The position numbers were made by a program, and so were the translations under genes. Under the pieces are notes generated by a model. That model was not told where the DNA came from. It saw only the letters and a program-made list of their open reading frames with translations, and did not search any database. Shown in pieces: positions 60,447-64,000 of a DNA stretch of 64,000 bases; the first letter of the stretch is position 1; every line of letters starts with the position of its first letter. Origin of the DNA: Norana najaformis (Eukaryota > Annelida > Clitellata > Crassiclitellata > Hormogastridae); NCBI GenBank assembly GCA_964023275.1, contig OZ029914.1:33891924-33955923 (forward strand). Direction: 5' to 3'.

Positions 60447-60779
60447 TTACTGTTTTGACTTGTTGCTTTTATTTTCTATGATTAATTTTTCCTGGGAAAG
60501 ATTTGCTCCCCATTTCAGACAAATGTATTTCTTAGAATAAAAGGGCACTTTGTCCGAGATGACCATCACCAAATCTTTCTGTTGACTGGCCAAACCAAGT
60601 ATGGACTCCATGGCGTTGTTTTCCACGTTGAGGGAGATGGATGAGGAATTGGCCACACTTGAGTCAAACACACACATCATTGCACATTGAGCAGCACAAA
60701 CATGGACCGTGGAGTCCCTGTCCTTAAACAGTCCAAGATGACTCAAATGCCTGTGAGGTTCATTCTGCTTCAACGTTTC
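60447..60779 (-). CDS. Terminal exon of an unrecognised protein
   Basis: On the minus strand an acceptor TTTTAG precedes 60779, and 110 codons follow in phase 0 to a TAA at 60447-60449. AATAAA is at 60423-60428. The first 80 codons look like real coding sequence (AMMCVFDSSVANSSSISLNV, AMESILGLASQQKDLVMVI), while the last 20 or so are Lys/Asn-rich and may be read-through. I do not recognise the family. No joining exon upstream was identified, so it may belong with the Ig-domain exons to its right or be a separate gene. Confidence 0.45.
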   Translation of the reverse strand, partial: ETLKQNEPHRHLSHLGLFKDRDSTVHVCAAQCAMMCVFDSSVANSSSISLNVENNAMESILGLASQQKDLVMVISDKVPFYSKKYICLKWGANLSQEKLIIENKSNKSKQ

Positions 60780-60959
60780 CTAAAATCATTGCGGGCATTT
60801 GGTTTGACTGCTTAAAGGATAGGTTTTGCTACAATGCTGTGGATTTGATCCAAGAAATTTTAAAGAACTTGTGTTGCCAGGTTGCTAATCAAAGTCATAA
60901 TCCATTGGAGAAACCCGGCTGAATTCGTATAGGTAAGAGAAACCAGAAGTTAGGCTATT

Positions 60960-61225
60960 ATGGACAAGCAACTTGAACAAGACGAGTCTTAAGTTTCGAC
61001 CCAGAATGACATCACAGAACCGACAGAGCAAATAGAACCTGGCAGCAAATTCCAAAGCCTAGGACTAGCAACTGAGAACGTTCTAGAAGCCAACACTGTT
61101 CTGGTGCAAGGCACAACAAGAGTCCCAGTGTACACAGATTGAGTGCAATTTTTGTTGGTATGATGGTTGAGCAGGGAATGTAGATAGGTTGGCTGATTTA
61201 AATGTAGCACTTTGTGAACTATAAG
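60960..61225 (-). mobile_element. LINE ORF2 C-terminal fragment, minus strand
   Basis: Minus strand reads YLHSLLNHHT, then RTFSVASPRLWNLLPGSI, the AAPRLWNxLP motif. Short and truncated. Confidence 0.65.
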
Positions 61226-61469
61226 ACAGATCTAGTAGCATCTAGATGCACACACAAATGAGCACTGATAAGCATATTGTTGCTACTGAAGCCGCCAGTT
61301 GCTGCTTGTTTCCAATAACTTGATGACTGGCTCAACCATTATTATCTTTAAAGTTATGAATCTAGTTCTGTCTGATTCAGATGGCATTTCTTGTGTGAAG
61401 AGCTGCTTAAGTAGACCTTATGTAAATGCTTCAGGTAGAGTTTATCCCTAGCAGTACACGAATCGACTT

Positions 61470-61600
61470 TATTATTATTAATTAGCAACTTATACGGCAC
61501 ACGTGTCTAGTGCACAAGGCATCAACAGATGATGGCACACCACAACCAAGTTGTAATCATGTCAAAAGCCTGAAGATCAGTCCACTGAGACTCAAAATAC
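61470..61600 (-). mobile_element. LINE 3' tail, GATTA family
   Basis: TATTATTAATTAGCAACTTA, then GTGCACAAGGCATCAACAGA. Matches 46740-46880 and 7320-7450. Confidence 0.5.
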
Positions 61601-62581
61601 TTGAACAAGTTTACCTTCAGAATGTTCAGGTTTTCAAGTTATAATCTATTAACAAATAAACTGAATAAATTGCAAATAAAAACCATTTAGAACCGAAACT
61701 AGTGCTTACCTGCATTTACATAAATTAAACTGACATTGTAGTCCTCCATCTAATAGTTGATGCAAGTGGTACAACATTGCTCCTCCCAGCTGCCCTTCAC
61801 TTCACACTTTACAGACCGTTCAGAAAATTCTGCAGAACTGTTACTGTTAGATGCTATAAATGTTGTTAGAAATGTTAAAGAAATAAGAATTCACACAAGA
61901 GCAGTTTCCATCAGTTATGCCATTGCTACTCGGCCCTCTTGCCGAACACCACAATGTCGGATGGTTGTTGTCAATTAAAATCGTCGGCTCACAGACTGGC
62001 TTCGTGGGAAGTCGGTTTGTCGATAGTTCACTGCATGATGTCCAACTCCATGAGGCAAATATTTAGAAGAAGCTGAAGATGTTGGCAAGTATGATGACGA
62101 CAGTTGGTCCATCAGAAATGAAGATTTGTAGGATTTTAATTCTATTAACAAACAGCATTGACAGTTTGATCCATACGTTAGAATTGATGTGGACCTACTA
62201 AAGCAATCAATGGCTGCCAAAAATGTAGACTTGAGAGTGAAAGCTATTGAATGTTGAAATATTAAAACCTTGCAAATAAGATAGAAAATTTCCCAATAAA
62301 AACTTACTTAAAACTGATGATCAATCAGGACTGTACGTATATATCAAGACACTTAATACAGTGCCTTTTAAGTAACTCTTAAAAGCATTGCACATGTGTC
62401 TATGTAATGTATGTGCATTTTAAGATGCACTTACGTTACAGTCTAGTAGATGAATCTAGCAGATATGAGTTCCAAGGACAACACTTTTCAAGGTGAAAGT
62501 TTCATTTTCACTTTGATTAAAATGTGGCAAAACTAACGGCTAGAACTGAATTAGAGTGGTCTAGAAAATCTTGAATGATAC

Positions 62582-62762
62582 CATTGACAGTGACTCTAGA
62601 AGACGTCTCTGTGGAGCCAATGCTGTTTTCTGCAATGCAGCTGTAGGTTCCGGCATCTGACGAAATGCTCGAGGAAACTTCCAAAGAGCAGACACCCAGT
62701 GTATGCTGAATATCATATCGGTCATCAGTACTAAGCAGCTTTCCATCCTTGTGCCATGATAT
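62582..62762 (-). CDS. Second half of an I-set Ig domain, titin/twitchin type
   Basis: Acceptor TTTTAG, then ISWHKDGKLLSTDDRYDIQH through LEVSSSISSDAGTYSCIAEN to RVTVN; donor GTATCA after one further base (phase 1). Seen: the Ig-fold Trp of strand C, the DAGxYxC motif of strand F and the NxxG turn that follows. It joins in phase 0 to exon 63564-63711. If the donor is skipped, the frame continues 20 codons to a stop near 62521. Confidence 0.8.
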
Positions 62763-63169
62763 CTAAAAGTTTTAACAGTCTAGCAAGTCAAAAATTGTGA
62801 CTTCCATCTAAGAGAAGAGCATGGTCTAAGTTAATAAACTGTACCAAATGTGTATGATGTGGTAAAAAGATCAAAATCTATAGAACTATTGATTGGTTTT
62901 CATAATACAAATGAAGATCATTGTTATACTCCACTGTTATTTTCACAGTAACCACTGAAGCATGTGATGCATGTTAAATAACAATATTTTAGTAATTACT
63001 CTGTTCAAAGTAAATTTAAAGATTGGGAAAAGGAGCCCAGATTTCAGTCTGCCATAGTTATATACATTACTTACATAAGTGGCAGTCACAGTTGTATAAC
63101 TGTAACGGTATATAAAAAAGGTGTCCTGCCCTGGTCATGTTTATGCCTCAGTTGAATGATCCTTCAACC

Positions 63170-63310
63170 TCGTAATCGTATTCATAAAGTCGAAATTTCT
63201 AAAGTGCTACTTAAAAGCTAAGCGCAGGGCATGAACGCTGAATCAAGTCGGTGGGGTTGTCCAAAGATGCCATGGCAAGAACCAAGTCCAGCTGCCTGGA
63301 GACCTGAGAG
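63170..63310 (-). mobile_element. LINE 3' end, minus strand (CGTAAT-tailed family)
   Basis: CGTAATCGTATT tail, then AAAGTGCTACTTAAAAGCTA. Lies in the intron between the two Ig exons. Confidence 0.5.
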
Positions 63311-63563
63311 AGAAGGGGAAAAGGAGTTGCCATACTTCTTAGGAGTTTCTACCGAGGCATGCAAACAATTCCACCTAACTTCCTATGAAACACTTTGACA
63401 CTGTCTACTGAGGCTCTGTTGCATGCGCGAGTGTTTGTGTGCCTGTGCGTGTGTCTACAATGCCTCAAACTTGTGACACAAGTTTAATACGCTAGCTATT
63501 TGCTAAACAAACCAGAAAGATTTACAGCAGATGCTGAGATACTTTTCCATATCACTAATTTAC

Positions 63564-63711
63564 CTTTGGTGTTGGTTTTCCATCGATGGAGGCAAGCAGT
63601 TTGAATCCAACACCCTCCTGGATGAAACGGTTGCGTAGTGGAAAAGTGAAGCGAGGCGCAGAGTCAGGTGGCTCATGATATTCATCAAATTCCAAGTCAT
63701 ATGATTTTTTT
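63564..63711 (-). CDS. First half of an I-set Ig domain with acidic linker, partial gene
   Basis: Acceptor at 63712-63713; one base plus 49 codons (KKSYDLEFDEYHEPPDSAPR, FTFPLRNRFIQEGVGFKLLA, then GKPTPK); donor GTAAAT (phase 0). The PRF...V.EG...L.C/A-type start and the GKPxPxIxW hinge are typical of intracellular muscle I-set domains (titin, twitchin, obscurin and myosin light-chain kinase group). Entry phase 2 shows that more exons lie beyond the right edge. Which giant protein this is cannot be decided from one domain. Confidence 0.8.
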
Positions 63712-64000
63712 CTAAAGCAGTGAAAAACAAATGAAGAACTAAGCTAAACAACAAGGAACTGGCACAGGTCACAGCAGTTCTTCTCTTGGCAGCCAAGTAC
63801 ATGTATGTATGAATCAATACACTTAACACAGCTATTTTACGTACATAGCACGGCACATATGGCTATTTAACAGATCTAAAGTGCATCCAATGGGGATCTG
63901 TTGGTTCAACACACTATATCACCGTATGAGCACAACAAGCTTTTCCGTGTATGAGACTGTCCTACAAGAAGCCATGGTTACCCACAAATTACCTTCAAAA

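Noticed and set aside
61757-62220. Overlapping plus- and minus-strand frames of 73 and 81 codons
   Set aside because: The minus-strand peptide (Ser-rich, ending SVSRRF) could be a C-terminal exon of the Ig gene, but its phase does not join the phase-1 donor at 62582 and no other join was found.

Overview
This is animal nuclear DNA: AT-rich, with long introns, canonical GT-AG splice sites, and many LINE, tRNA-SINE and MITE remnants and microsatellites. Protein matches were made by eye and from memory. They point to an invertebrate bilaterian, and the closest remembered matches are protostome (neurocalcin and the kinase resemble insect Nca and Sff). A mollusc or another lophotrochozoan is a reasonable guess but is not proven.

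Layout on the + strand: (1) 5030-9177 is a complete three-exon peripherin/ROM1-like tetraspanin of 347 aa. (2) 21004-25671 is a complete two-coding-exon neurocalcin/hippocalcin-type calcium sensor of 191 aa, with a 5'UTR exon boundary at 20910. (3) 33747 to about 58538 is a SAD/BRSK (brain-selective, AMPK-related) kinase in about 19 coding exons, most of them shorter than 150 bp. Its first exon (73 bp) lies hidden in a frame overlapped by a longer spurious ORF. Every splice phase closes, giving 640 codons through exon 18 and about 673 aa with the proposed last exon.

On the - strand at the right edge, two exons (62582-62762 and 63564-63711) form one I-set immunoglobulin domain of the titin/twitchin kind. 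A separate terminal exon of an unrecognised protein lies at 60447-60779. These genes run toward the kinase gene.

The most interesting observation is a pair of alternative kinase exons, 49777-49816 and 52553-52604. They encode related peptides (NRATEVPMKDAVE and the longer version ending ELEVPMSQAVQ), share the same entry and exit phases, and can be used only one at a time: using both or neither breaks the reading frame. This is a mutually exclusive exon pair at the junction of the kinase domain and the UBA-like segment.

The remainder is repeat-rich: at least three LINE families recognisable from reverse transcriptase C-termini and microsatellite-tailed 3' ends, two tRNA-derived SINE families (one as a head-to-head inverted pair), a MITE family with terminal inverted repeats, a 25-bp minisatellite, a 12-bp array rich in GTAAGT, and several long hairpins. 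I saw no rRNA or tRNA gene, no CRISPR array and no virus-like element. A vesicle/synapse kinase, a neuronal calcium sensor and a photoreceptor-type tetraspanin side by side are all neural-type genes, but nothing in the sequence shows that they work together.
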